Origin: Frigoribacterium sp. Leaf263
GTDB lineage: Bacteria > Actinomycetota > Actinomycetes > Actinomycetales > Microbacteriaceae
Reading direction: 5' to 3'
Assembly: GCF_001422285.1 (NCBI RefSeq)
Contig: NZ_LMMO01000005.1
Location: forward strand, 96,046-160,045
DNA: 64,000 bases
Positions 9,177-17,184 of the stretch are shown here, piece after piece (the first letter of the stretch is position 1; each line of letters starts with the position of its first letter). A program made the position numbers and the translations under genes. The notes below the pieces were generated by a model. That model ran no database searches. It saw nothing but the letters and a program-made list of their open reading frames with translations, and was not told the origin of the DNA.

Positions 9177-11699
9177 TCAGCGGTCGGCGGCGCCCCCGGC
9201 GTCGCCGGTCGTGCCGGTCAACGACCAGTCGAGCCCTCCGCCGACGGGTCCGCCGTCGCGGGGGACGACGACCTCCGGCATCCAGCGCAGCCGGCTGCCG
9301 TCGGGCAGGTCGAGGCCGTCCGCCCCGCGGACCACGAGCGTGAGCGTCCGCCCGTCGTCGCTCAGCACACCCTCGGCGGCGACCACGCTGCGTGAGACGA
9401 CCCACTGGCGCCCGGGGAGGCGCACCTCGGTGACCAGCGCCTCCTGCCCGGTCGAGAAGGTCGTCCCCGAGGGCGCGGTGAGCACCAGCTCGGTGTCGAG
9501 GGCTCGGACGTCGGAGGTCGCCTCGACCGTGACGGGGAGCGCCGTGGGCGCGCCTCGCGTCAGGAGGGGCGTGCCGTCGGGCGCGACGGGCAGGAGCGGG
9601 CCGTCGGGTGGCGTGGGGACCGCGTCGACGGCGACGAGGCGGCCGTCGACGACGCGGAGGTGCTGCGTGGTCGATCCGTTCCGAGACGCCGGCTCCTCGG
9701 AGTCCCATCGCGACAGACGACTGGCCGCCTCGCGGTGTCGGACGGTGAGGTGCCAGCCCTCCCGGATGGTCGTGCCGTCGAAGACCCGGGCCGCCGCGTG
9801 GGCGTTCTCGCCGCCGGTCACGCTGAACGACTCCCGGGGCCTGCCCCGGCCGTCCGAGACCGTCGCGCCGATGTACTCGGAGCCGAAGCCGGGGTGCGAG
9901 GTGTACTCGGTGCCCGCAATCATGCGGAGCTCGTCGGTGGCCGGCTGGAGCGCGAGGGTCGTCACGACCCTGTCGGACAGACCGCGGAACTCGAGCGACG
10001 TGCCCCGCGTGACGGTGACGGGGGTCGAGAGGACCTCTCGGACGCCCACCTCGTTCACGGCGACGAGGCGCGCCGAGCCGTTCCCCATGCGGGTCGCGTC
10101 GAGACCCGTCGCGACCGTGCGGACGCTCCGGGCGTCGTCGGAGTCGCGGAGATCGCGCGCGGTGGGGGGAGCGTCGAGCCCTCGCCGGCCCAGGGTGACG
10201 CTCTCGGCGATCGGATCGAGGGCGCCGACGGGCACGCTGAAGCTCGGCATCTCGTGCTCGACGACCGGCTCGCTCGACAGCCTGTTCTCCCAGATGGGCT
10301 GCTGCAGGGGAGGTAGATCGGCGAGGACGGCCCTCGTCGCTTCGTCGAGGGCCATGCCCCACTGCTGGAAGTACTCGGTCAGATCGCGGTCGGCCACCCG
10401 TGAGGCCGTGACCGCGAAGAGCTGCCGCTGCGCCTCGGCGCCGACGGGCTGCGACTCTCCGAGGGCGCGCATGACCCGGTACTCCTGGTTGAGGTGCGCG
10501 TAGAAGTCGTCGCCGAAGGCCCGCCGCAGCTGGTCGTACAGGAAGAGCCGGGTCCAGACGTCGCCCGTCGCCATGTAGTCGCGCTGCTCGATCGGCTGGG
10601 CGAAGAACGCGTCGTAGCCGCCGACGAAGCGGTCGAGGCGATTCCCCCAGCCGGAGGCGGACTGGATGTGCAGCGGCGAGAGGTTGACGAGCACCTCGCC
10701 CTGCCCGCCCCAGTTGAAGGTCGGCGTCTGATAGGTGTGGCCGACCTCGTGCCACCACCCCCAGAGATCGTGGGATGCCATGCGGAACAGGTCGCCGGCC
10801 GCCCCCGACCTGACGGGGAACGTGACCCGCCCGTGGGTCGCGTTCGCGTAGCCGCCGCTGGTGTCGGGGGCGGCGACGTAGATGCGGTGCGGCGCCTTGC
10901 GCGACAGGCCCGTGCCGTCGTCGCGCAGGCCGTAGGTGTCGTTCGTGATCTCGATCATGCGATCCAGATCGGCCACGCGGTCCTCCATGTCGACCTGCAC
11001 GATGACGGTTCCCGTGAAGTGCGTCTGGAAGTCGCCGAAGAACCGGTCGCCGATCACCTGCACGAACGGCGCGTCGGCCAGTCGGGCCATCTCTGCGCGG
11101 AGCCCGGTGTTCGTCGTCTGCCCGGCGACGAAGACGGGCACCGGACGCCCGCCCTCGACGACGACGTCGGCCGAGCCGCCCTCGTCCGTGCTCACGAGGT
11201 GCACCATGCCGTCGAGCGGGGAGGTGATCAGGGTGGGCCCGGGTGCGAGGGTCTGGCTCCACTGGCCCCGTTCGACCCCGCCGTTGAACTTCTCATGGAC
11301 CCCGATCAGGCCGATCGTGACCGACACGGCCGGCGCCCCCTCGGGCACGGTGATCGTCAGCTCGTCGCCCGCCGCCGCGAAGCGGCCGGTCGGCTGCAGG
11401 TCGCTGTGCCTCATCGAGCGGTTCTCGCGTGCCTGTGCAGCGCTCGCCGAGCCGAGTCCGTGCACCAGCACGCTGGTCGAGGAGTCGTCGTCGGCGACTC
11501 GGATCGAGGTCGGTCGCGGCCCGCCCGGGAGGGAGGCCGGGGCGGACGACCGGTCGGGCGATGACGTCGACGCCGGGGTCGTCGACGCCGGGGTCGACGA
11601 CGGTGCGGCCGCGGCCCGGGCGCCCGTCGAGGCGCCCAACGGGGCCGCCAGTGAGAGCGTCAGGGCGAGAGCGAGCGCCGTGCGGGGGAGGCGGGGCAT
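9177..11699 (-). CDS. secreted M60-family (enhancin-like) metallopeptidase, short form
   Basis: An 840-residue paralogue of the protein at 4901-8347. The signal peptide is LPRTALALALTLSLAAPLG, followed by an Ala/Thr/Ser-rich linker. The zinc site is HEVGH at 317-321 with E335 as probable third ligand, in WWHEVGHTYQTP. Long stretches match the paralogue almost residue for residue (SIRVADDDSSTSVLVHGLG against SIRLSEDDSTTTVLVHGMG; AEMARLADAPFV in both). It lacks about 300 residues of C-terminal beta-domain repeats that the long form has. The ATG at 11699 is preceded by AGAGGA. Both are predicted to be extracellular, acting on glycoproteins of a host, a competitor or the producer. Confidence 0.88.
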   Translation of the reverse strand: MPRLPRTALALALTLSLAAPLGASTGARAAAAPSSTPASTTPASTSSPDRSSAPASLPGGPRPTSIRVADDDSSTSVLVHGLGSASAAQARENRSMRHSDLQPTGRFAAAGDELTITVPEGAPAVSVTIGLIGVHEKFNGGVERGQWSQTLAPGPTLITSPLDGMVHLVSTDEGGSADVVVEGGRPVPVFVAGQTTNTGLRAEMARLADAPFVQVIGDRFFGDFQTHFTGTVIVQVDMEDRVADLDRMIEITNDTYGLRDDGTGLSRKAPHRIYVAAPDTSGGYANATHGRVTFPVRSGAAGDLFRMASHDLWGWWHEVGHTYQTPTFNWGGQGEVLVNLSPLHIQSASGWGNRLDRFVGGYDAFFAQPIEQRDYMATGDVWTRLFLYDQLRRAFGDDFYAHLNQEYRVMRALGESQPVGAEAQRQLFAVTASRVADRDLTEYFQQWGMALDEATRAVLADLPPLQQPIWENRLSSEPVVEHEMPSFSVPVGALDPIAESVTLGRRGLDAPPTARDLRDSDDARSVRTVATGLDATRMGNGSARLVAVNEVGVREVLSTPVTVTRGTSLEFRGLSDRVVTTLALQPATDELRMIAGTEYTSHPGFGSEYIGATVSDGRGRPRESFSVTGGENAHAAARVFDGTTIREGWHLTVRHREAASRLSRWDSEEPASRNGSTTQHLRVVDGRLVAVDAVPTPPDGPLLPVAPDGTPLLTRGAPTALPVTVEATSDVRALDTELVLTAPSGTTFSTGQEALVTEVRLPGRQWVVSRSVVAAEGVLSDDGRTLTLVVRGADGLDLPDGSRLRWMPEVVVPRDGGPVGGGLDWSLTGTTGDAGGAADR

Positions 11700-11783
11700 G
11701 GATGGTCCTCTGTCCGGGGTGTCGAGACACCGCAAAACGAATAGACCTCATGTTACATGATATATATTAAGACTCGACGCGGA
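11700..11783. promoter_or_regulatory. AT-rich promoter region of the short M60 peptidase gene
   Basis: Read towards the gene (minus strand), positions 11775-11735 contain TTAATATATATCATG and the palindrome ATGTTACAT (ATGT-T-ACAT). They stand out in surroundings above 70 % G+C. No textbook -35/-10 pair with 17-bp spacing is visible, so the core promoter is not assigned. The similarity to other islands in the region is limited to ATAT/CATG-type words. Confidence 0.4.
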
Positions 11784-12887
11784 TCATGAGCCGAGCAGCT
11801 CCCGCGCATCGGCGACGAGGCGATCCACGTGCTCGGGCCGTGTGTCGAACGAGCACATCAGGCGGATCTCCCCGGAGGCGCGGTTCCAGTCGTAGAAGCG
11901 GTGAGCCTCGCGCAGCGGCTCGACCACGTGACGGGGCAGGACGACGAAGACGGCGTTGGCGTCGACGGGTTGCGTGATCGTCACGCCCGGCAGGTCGGCG
12001 AGGCCGGTGGCGAGGCGGGAGGCCATGCCGTTCGCCTGGGCGGCCGATCGCAGCCAGAGGTCGTCGTCGAGCATCGCCAGGAACTGCGCCGACACGAATC
12101 GCATCTTCGAGAGCAGCTGCGCGTCCATCTTGCGGAGGAAGACCAGGCCGGCCCGCGCCTCCTCCGAGAACGTCACGACCGACTCCCCGAGCACGAGGCC
12201 GTTCTTCGTGCCGCCCAGCGAGACCGAGTCGACCCCGGCGTCACGGGTCAGGGCACGGAGCGGGACGCCGAGCGAGGCGGCCGCGTTGGCGAGACGCGCC
12301 CCGTCGAGGTGGACCCGCATGCCGAGCGCATGCGCGTGATCGGTGATCGCCCGGATCTCGTCGGGGGTGTAGACGGTGCCGAGCTCGGTGCTCTGGGTGA
12401 TCGTCACGGCGAGGGGCTGGGGTCGCTGCTGGTCTCCCCAGCCGTGGGCCTGGCGGTCGATCAGCTCGGGCGTGAGCTTGCCGTCGGGTGTCGGGACGGT
12501 CAGCAGCTTGATGCCGCCGAGCCGCTCGGGCGCCCCGCCCTCGTCGGTGTAGACGTGGGCGGTCGCGGCGCAGATGACAGCCGACCAGCGGGGTGTCAGC
12601 GCCTGGAGGGCGGCGACGTTCGCGCCCGTGCCCGTGACCACGGGGTCGATCGACGAGCCCTCGCCGAACGTCTCGATCACGACCTCCGCCAGTCGGGCCG
12701 TGTAGGGGTCGGCGCCGTACGAGCCGACGTGGCCGCCGTTGGCGTCGAGGATCGCCTGCATCACCTCGGGGTGCGCGCCGGCGTAGTTGTCGGAGGCGAA
12801 CGAGTGGGCCGAGGGGTCGTGGAGTCGCGTCACCCCTCCATCTTCGACCACCGGGACGACGAGGAGGCGCGCATCCGCTCTCGACAT
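11784..12887 (-). CDS. low-specificity L-threonine aldolase
   Basis: A 367-residue PLP enzyme of the threonine aldolase/beta-eliminating lyase family, which splits L-threonine (and allo-threonine) into glycine and acetaldehyde. Family marks include LHDPSAHSFASDNYAGAHPEV at the substrate-facing N-terminus (shown here by its key residues SDNYAGAHP), AHVYTDEGGA, and HLDGARLANAA before the PLP lysine K228 in SLGGTKNG. The ATG at 12887 with GGAG four bases upstream is chosen; an in-frame GTG about 19 codons later, where most homologues begin, is the alternative. It shares a 49-bp divergent promoter with the aminotransferase gene at 12937. A role linked to the polysaccharide genes is not obvious. 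Confidence 0.88.
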   Translation of the reverse strand: MSRADARLLVVPVVEDGGVTRLHDPSAHSFASDNYAGAHPEVMQAILDANGGHVGSYGADPYTARLAEVVIETFGEGSSIDPVVTGTGANVAALQALTPRWSAVICAATAHVYTDEGGAPERLGGIKLLTVPTPDGKLTPELIDRQAHGWGDQQRPQPLAVTITQSTELGTVYTPDEIRAITDHAHALGMRVHLDGARLANAAASLGVPLRALTRDAGVDSVSLGGTKNGLVLGESVVTFSEEARAGLVFLRKMDAQLLSKMRFVSAQFLAMLDDDLWLRSAAQANGMASRLATGLADLPGVTITQPVDANAVFVVLPRHVVEPLREAHRFYDWNRASGEIRLMCSFDTRPEHVDRLVADARELLGS

Positions 12888-12936
12888 GAGTCTCCGTCAT
12901 CTGTAGTATCCGTATGTCATATACAGAAGGAGTCTC
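12888..12936. promoter_or_regulatory. 49-bp bidirectional promoter with inverted repeat
   Basis: The interval between the divergent aldolase and aminotransferase genes is AT-rich. It carries CTGTA...TACAG arms enclosing the small palindrome TATGTCATA. Both genes have a Shine-Dalgarno sequence at its edges (GGAG and AAGGAG). The plus-strand half resembles the leader of the long M60 peptidase gene. Any bound regulator would act on both genes at once. Confidence 0.5.
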
Positions 12937-14076
12937 ATGGGATCCCGCATCCACCTGTCCGCACCCGACGTCGGCGACGCCGAGCGCGACGCCGTCGACC
13001 GGGCCCTCCGCTCGGGCTGGGTCGCACCGCTCGGCCCCGAGGTCGACGCGTTCGAGCGCGAGGTGGCCACGCGGGTCGGAGTCGACCACGGCGTCGCGTT
13101 GTCCTCCGGCACCGCCGCCCTGCATCTGGGTCTCCGCGGCCTCCGCGTGGCTCCGGGCTCGCTCGTCGTGACCGCGTCCTTCACCTTCGCCGCCACGGCC
13201 AACGCCGCGGTCCACGCCGGCGCCGTGCCCTACTTCGTCGACTGCGACCCCGACACGGGCGAGCTGGACCCCGCGCTCCTCGACGAGGCCCTGACGGCGC
13301 TCGCCGCATCGGGGCGCCCCGTCTCCGCCGTCCTGCCCGTCGACGTCTACGGGCGCGTGGCCGATCTCGAGCGCATCGAGGCCGTCTCGACCGCTCACGG
13401 CGTGCCGGTGCTCTGCGACAGCGCCGAGTCGTTCGGGGCCGTCCGGGGCGGTCGGGCCGCCGGCTCGTTCGGCCGGGCATCGGCCGTGTCGTTCAACGGC
13501 AACAAGATCATGACCACGTCGGGCGGCGGGATGCTCCTCACCGACGATGGCGACCTCGCCGCCGACGCGCGGCGGGTGGCCAGCCAGGCGCGCCTCCCCG
13601 TCGCCCACTACGAGCACGACGAGATCGGGTACAACTACCGGCTCAGCAACATCCTCGCGGCCCTCGGGCGGGCCCAGCTGACCCGGCTCGACGGGATGAT
13701 CGCCCGGCGGCACGAAGTCCGGGCCCGGTACCGCGAGCTGCTGGCCGATCGACCCGGGGTGCGGATCCTGCACGACGATGGGGCCGACGGCGACGACAAC
13801 GCCTGGCTGACCTCGGTCGTCTTCGACGACCCGACGGCCGTCACGAGCGTCGGGGCCGCTCTCGCCGCGGACGCCATAGAGACCCGGCGTCTCTGGAAGC
13901 CCCTGCACCTCCAGCCGGTCTTCGCCGCGACCGGGCGGCTCGTCACGGGGGCCGCCGAGTCGCTCTTCGACCGCGGCCTGACCCTCCCGAGCGGTTCGGT
14001 GCTCGGCGACGACGACCTCGATCGCGTGGGCTCGCGCCTGACGGCCGCCCTCGATGCGGCGGGCGTCCGTGCGTGA
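12937..14076 (+). CDS. DegT/DnrJ/EryC1-family sugar aminotransferase
   Basis: A 379-residue PLP-dependent aminotransferase of the class that converts nucleotide-linked 4-keto (or 3-keto) sugars to amino sugars. The PLP lysine is K190 (FNGNKIMTTSGGGML); other marks are SSGTAALHLGL, PVDVYGR and the DSAESFGA segment that packs against the cofactor. The closest functional group by sequence pattern is PglE/PerA-like, but the exact sugar cannot be assigned. AAGGAG precedes the ATG. The next gene, a PglC-like transferase, overlaps its end. This pair plus the NeuD-like acyltransferase at 19382 would give a modified amino sugar and its lipid-linked form. The required 4,6-dehydratase is not in this window. 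Confidence 0.88.
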   Translation: MGSRIHLSAPDVGDAERDAVDRALRSGWVAPLGPEVDAFEREVATRVGVDHGVALSSGTAALHLGLRGLRVAPGSLVVTASFTFAATANAAVHAGAVPYFVDCDPDTGELDPALLDEALTALAASGRPVSAVLPVDVYGRVADLERIEAVSTAHGVPVLCDSAESFGAVRGGRAAGSFGRASAVSFNGNKIMTTSGGGMLLTDDGDLAADARRVASQARLPVAHYEHDEIGYNYRLSNILAALGRAQLTRLDGMIARRHEVRARYRELLADRPGVRILHDDGADGDDNAWLTSVVFDDPTAVTSVGAALAADAIETRRLWKPLHLQPVFAATGRLVTGAAESLFDRGLTLPSGSVLGDDDLDRVGSRLTAALDAAGVRA

Positions 14077-14698
14077 CGTCGGGCGAGCGGGCCGTGCCGC
14101 CCGTCGCGCCGCCGACGTCGTCGTCGCCGCAGCCGCCCTCGTCGTGCTCTCGCCCGTCCTCCTCCTCACGGCGGCGGCCGTCGGGGCGGCGCTCGGTCGG
14201 CCGGTGCTCTTCCGGCAGGAGCGGGTCGGCCGAGGCGGACGGGTCTTCCGGTTGCGGAAGTTCCGCAGCATGCTCCCGGTGGACGAGGCCCGGGGGCTCG
14301 TCTCCGACGCGGATCGCCTCACCCCCTTCGGCCGTCTGCTCCGCTCGACGAGCCTCGACGAGCTGCCGGGTCTCGTCAACGTCCTCGTCGGGGACATGAG
14401 CCTGGTCGGACCCCGCCCCCTGCCGCCGGTCTACCTCGACCGCTACACCCCCGAGCAGGCGAGGAGGCACGAGGTCGCCCCGGTCCTCACCGGACTCGCG
14501 CAGGTGGCCGGTCGCAACACCCTCTCGTGGGACGACCGGCTGGCTCTCGACGTCCGGTACGTCGATGAGGCGTCGCCGCTGCTCGACGCGCGGATCCTCC
14601 TGCGGACCGTCCGGGTCGTGCTCTCCCGCGAGGGGGTCTCCGCCGAGGGTTCGGCGACGATGACCGAGTTCCGGGGGACGGGCGGGAGCGCCGCCTGA
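14069..14698 (+). CDS. undecaprenyl-phosphate sugar phosphotransferase (PglC-like)
   Basis: About 209 residues, the short monotopic phosphoglycosyl transferase type. It has one N-terminal membrane segment (VVVAAAALVVLSPVLLLTAA), the RQERVGRGGRVFRLRKFRSM block, the catalytic Asp-Glu dyad in SLDELPGLVNV, SLVGPRPLP, and TGLAQVAGRNTLSWDDRL. It moves a sugar-1-phosphate to undecaprenyl phosphate at the inner face of the membrane, the first membrane step of glycan assembly. The GTG at 14069 overlaps the aminotransferase stop by 8 bp; an ATG at 14054 in the same frame is also possible. The coupling suggests that the sugar made by the aminotransferase is its substrate. Confidence 0.9.
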   Translation: MRDVGRAGRAARRAADVVVAAAALVVLSPVLLLTAAAVGAALGRPVLFRQERVGRGGRVFRLRKFRSMLPVDEARGLVSDADRLTPFGRLLRSTSLDELPGLVNVLVGDMSLVGPRPLPPVYLDRYTPEQARRHEVAPVLTGLAQVAGRNTLSWDDRLALDVRYVDEASPLLDARILLRTVRVVLSREGVSAEGSATMTEFRGTGGSAA

Positions 14699-14720
14699 TC
14701 CCGTCGTCGGCGGTCTGCAC

Positions 14721-14732
14721 CAAGATGGGTGC
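14721..14732 (+). promoter_or_regulatory. leaderless-type -10 element before the AEC transporter gene
   Basis: CAAGAT followed by exactly six bases and then the ATG at 14733. The same hexamer-N6/7-start geometry precedes several other genes in the window, so transcription may start at the A of the start codon. No Shine-Dalgarno sequence is present. Confidence 0.45.
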
Positions 14733-15653
14733 ATGGGCGGAGTGCTGATCGGGTTCGGGATCATCGGGGCGGTGATCGCCGTCGGCTACGTCGTCGGTCG
14801 CATCGACCTCCTCGGGCCGCAGGGGCACCACGTGCTCTCGCGCATGGTGTTCTTCGTCCTGACCCCGTGCCTGCTGTTCACGACGATCTCGCAGGCCGAC
14901 GTCCACGTCCTGTTCTCGCGCCTCCTCGTCGTCAGCGCCGCCGCCTCGCTCGTGGCGGCCGTCATCTCGGTGCTGGTGCTGAAGCTCGTCCTGAAACGGA
15001 CGGCGGCCGAGACGGCCATCGGCACGATGGGAGGCGCGTACGTGAACGCGAACAACATCGGCCTCCCCGTCGCCACCTACGTGCTGGGCAGCGCGACCTT
15101 CGTGGCGCCCGTCCTGCTCTTCCAGCTGCTGGTGATCACGCCGATCGTGCTCGCGGTGATGGACACGGCGACCAACCGGGGCAGCAGTCTGGGGCGCACC
15201 ATCGCCCGGCCGTTCACGAACCCGCTGCTGATCGGCTCGGCCCTCGGGGTCGTCGTGGCGGTGACGGGGCTCGAGATCCCCGAGCCGGTGATGCAGCCGT
15301 TCGTGCTGGTGGGCGGCGCCGCCGTCCCGGTCGTGCTCATCTCGTTCGGCATGTCGCTGGTGGGGTCGCGACCCCTGCAGGCCCGCGAGGGTCGCGCCGA
15401 CGTCGTGCTCGCGACCGTGCTCAAGCTGGTGGTCATGCCGCTCGTGGCCTGGCTGCTCGGCGCCTTCGTCTTCGGCTTCGAGGGGCACGAGCTGTTCGTG
15501 GCCGTCGTGCTCGCGGGGCTGCCGTCGGCGCAGAACGTCTTCAACTACGCGCAGCGCTACCGCACGGGGGTGGTCGTGGCCCGTGACACGGTGCTCGTCA
15601 CGACGATCGTCGCCGTGCCGGTGCTCGTCGTCATCGCCGCCCTGCTGGCGTAG
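14733..15653 (+). CDS. AEC (auxin efflux carrier) family transporter
   Basis: A 306-residue integral membrane protein with about ten hydrophobic segments in the 5+5 arrangement of the AEC/BART families. It has an early FFVLTPCLLF helix and the motif NANNIGLPVATYVLG with conserved asparagines. The C-terminal half repeats the pattern (GLPSAQNVFNYAQRY). Bacterial members export or exchange organic acids such as malate; the substrate here is unknown. It starts without a Shine-Dalgarno sequence. It lies between two polysaccharide blocks and shows no sequence link to them. It is convergent with xthA, with a 33-bp gap. Confidence 0.87.
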   Translation: MGGVLIGFGIIGAVIAVGYVVGRIDLLGPQGHHVLSRMVFFVLTPCLLFTTISQADVHVLFSRLLVVSAAASLVAAVISVLVLKLVLKRTAAETAIGTMGGAYVNANNIGLPVATYVLGSATFVAPVLLFQLLVITPIVLAVMDTATNRGSSLGRTIARPFTNPLLIGSALGVVVAVTGLEIPEPVMQPFVLVGGAAVPVVLISFGMSLVGSRPLQAREGRADVVLATVLKLVVMPLVAWLLGAFVFGFEGHELFVAVVLAGLPSAQNVFNYAQRYRTGVVVARDTVLVTTIVAVPVLVVIAALLA

Positions 15654-15686
15654 CCGTCGCCGTCGCGGCGGGTGGGCCGCGTCGGA

Positions 15687-16523
15687 TCAGAAGATCATCG
15701 GCCTGTCGTCGTCGAGCTCGGTGTCGAGATCGAGATCCACGACGACCGGCACGTGGTCGCTCGGGGCGTCGCCCTTGCGCTCGTCGCGGTGGATGGCGGC
15801 CGAGGTCACGAGATCCGCGAAGGCGCTCGAGCCCATGATGAAGTCGATCCGCATGCCCTCGTTCTTGGGGAACCGGAGCTGCTTGTAGTCCCAGTAGGTG
15901 TAGCCCGTGGGGATCCGCGGGCGGACGACGTCGGACAGCCCGACCTCCTCGAAGCGGGCGAAGGCCTCGCGCTCCGGCGCGCTGACGTGCGTGCTGCCGG
16001 CGAAGACCGACATGTCCCACACGTCGGAGTCGAGGGGCGCGACGTTCCAGTCGCCCATCAGGGCCAGGGGCAGGTCGGGCGTCTCGGCGAGCCAGGCCCG
16101 CGTCTCGTCGGCCAGCCGGGCCAGCCAGTCGAGCTTGTAGTCGTAGTGCGGGTCGCCGAGCTCGCGACCATTGGGCACGTAGAGGCTCCAGAGCCGGACG
16201 CCCTCGACGGTCACGCCGATGGCCCGGGCCTCCTTCGGCTGATCGGCGCCCTCGTGGCCCTTGGCGAAGCCGGGCTGCGACGGGAAGGTGATCTCGACGT
16301 CGTCCATCGGGAGCCTGCTGGCGAACGCGACGCCGTTCCACTGGCTGAGACCGTGCAGCTCGACCTCGTAGCCGGCCTCGCGGAACGCGTCGAACGGGAA
16401 CTGCTCGGGCTTGCACTTGATCTCCTGCAGGCCGACGACGTCGACGTCCTCACGCACCAGCCAGTCGACGACACGGCCTGCTCGGGCGCGGACGGAGTTG
16501 ACGTTCCAGGTGGCGACTCGCAT
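15687..16523 (-). CDS. xthA: exodeoxyribonuclease III
   Basis: A 278-residue AP endonuclease/3'-exonuclease of the EEP superfamily, acting in base-excision repair. All catalytic blocks are present: TWNVNSVRAR (metal-binding Asn), GLQEIKC (catalytic Glu), YVPNGR (Tyr), GDWNVAPLDSD (Asp/Asn) and the C-terminal SDHVPVVVDL (Asp-His pair). The ATG at 16523 gives the normal family N-terminus MRVATWNVNS; the frame upstream is open but unused. It is divergent from pyrE, and the 109 bp between them contain one GGAGGCGCG motif copy (16541-16549). Confidence 0.93.
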   Translation of the reverse strand: MRVATWNVNSVRARAGRVVDWLVREDVDVVGLQEIKCKPEQFPFDAFREAGYEVELHGLSQWNGVAFASRLPMDDVEITFPSQPGFAKGHEGADQPKEARAIGVTVEGVRLWSLYVPNGRELGDPHYDYKLDWLARLADETRAWLAETPDLPLALMGDWNVAPLDSDVWDMSVFAGSTHVSAPEREAFARFEEVGLSDVVRPRIPTGYTYWDYKQLRFPKNEGMRIDFIMGSSAFADLVTSAAIHRDERKGDAPSDHVPVVVDLDLDTELDDDRPMIF

Positions 16524-16619
16524 GTCGACCACGCTACCGGGGAGGCGCGGCGACAGCCCCCGACGGAGCCCTCGACGACGGGGGACCGGCGGCCTCGATG
16601 CCTGTGGAGGGGTCTGCCG

Positions 16620-16632
16620 TACCATGTGGGTC
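16620..16632 (+). promoter_or_regulatory. leaderless-type -10 element deciding the pyrE start
   Basis: TACCAT followed by seven bases leads directly to the GTG at 16633. This matches the TAGCCT-N7-ATG arrangement at 24836. An ATG at 16624 lies inside the -10 element and so is unlikely to be transcribed, which favours the GTG start. Confidence 0.5.
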
Positions 16633-17184
16633 GTGACCGACGCACGCACCCAGCTCATCGACTTCATCAGCTCCGAGGCCGTCTTCCACGGCGACTTCAC
16701 GCTCACGAGCGGCAAGAAGGCGACCTACTACATCGACCTCCGCAAGGTCAGCCTCGACCACCGCGTCGCGCCGCTGATCGGCCGGGTCATGGTCGACCTC
16801 ATCGACGGGGTCCCCGACGTGTTCGCCGTCGGCGGGCTGACCATGGGCGCCGACCCCATCGCGGCCGCCGTGCTGCACCAGGGCGTCGCCCTCGGCAAGG
16901 ACTACGACGCCTTCGTCGTGCGCAAGGAGCCGAAGGACCACGGCCGGGGCAAGCAGGTCGAGGGCCCCGAGCTCGCCGGCAAGCGCGTCATCGTGCTCGA
17001 GGACACCTCGACGACCGGTGGGTCCCCCCTCGCCGCCGCGAAGGCGCTCGAGGCCGTCGGCGCGGTGATCGCCGCCGTGGCCGTCGTCGTCGACCGCAGC
17101 ACCGGCGCCCGAGAGGTGATCGAGGCCGCGGGCTATCCCTACCTCGCCGCCATCGGCCTGGACGATCTCGGGTTGCAGCCGTGA
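16633..17184 (+). CDS. pyrE: orotate phosphoribosyltransferase
   Basis: A 183-residue enzyme of pyrimidine synthesis joining orotate to PRPP to form OMP. Family marks are FTLTSGKKATYYIDLRK (orotate/PRPP contact), the KEPKDHGRGKQVEGP loop and the PRPP-binding motif VIVLEDTSTTGGSP. The GTG start is preferred over an upstream ATG because of the -10 position and because actinobacterial homologues begin MTDAR. The stop overlaps the next gene as GTGA. Other pyrimidine genes are not adjacent. Confidence 0.93.
   Translation: MTDARTQLIDFISSEAVFHGDFTLTSGKKATYYIDLRKVSLDHRVAPLIGRVMVDLIDGVPDVFAVGGLTMGADPIAAAVLHQGVALGKDYDAFVVRKEPKDHGRGKQVEGPELAGKRVIVLEDTSTTGGSPLAAAKALEAVGAVIAAVAVVVDRSTGAREVIEAAGYPYLAAIGLDDLGLQP

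Noticed and set aside
8446..11262. 938-codon open frame on the minus strand
   Set aside because: Arg/Pro-rich translation with no domain; shadow of the nitroreductase and short M60 genes in another frame, usual in GC-rich DNA.
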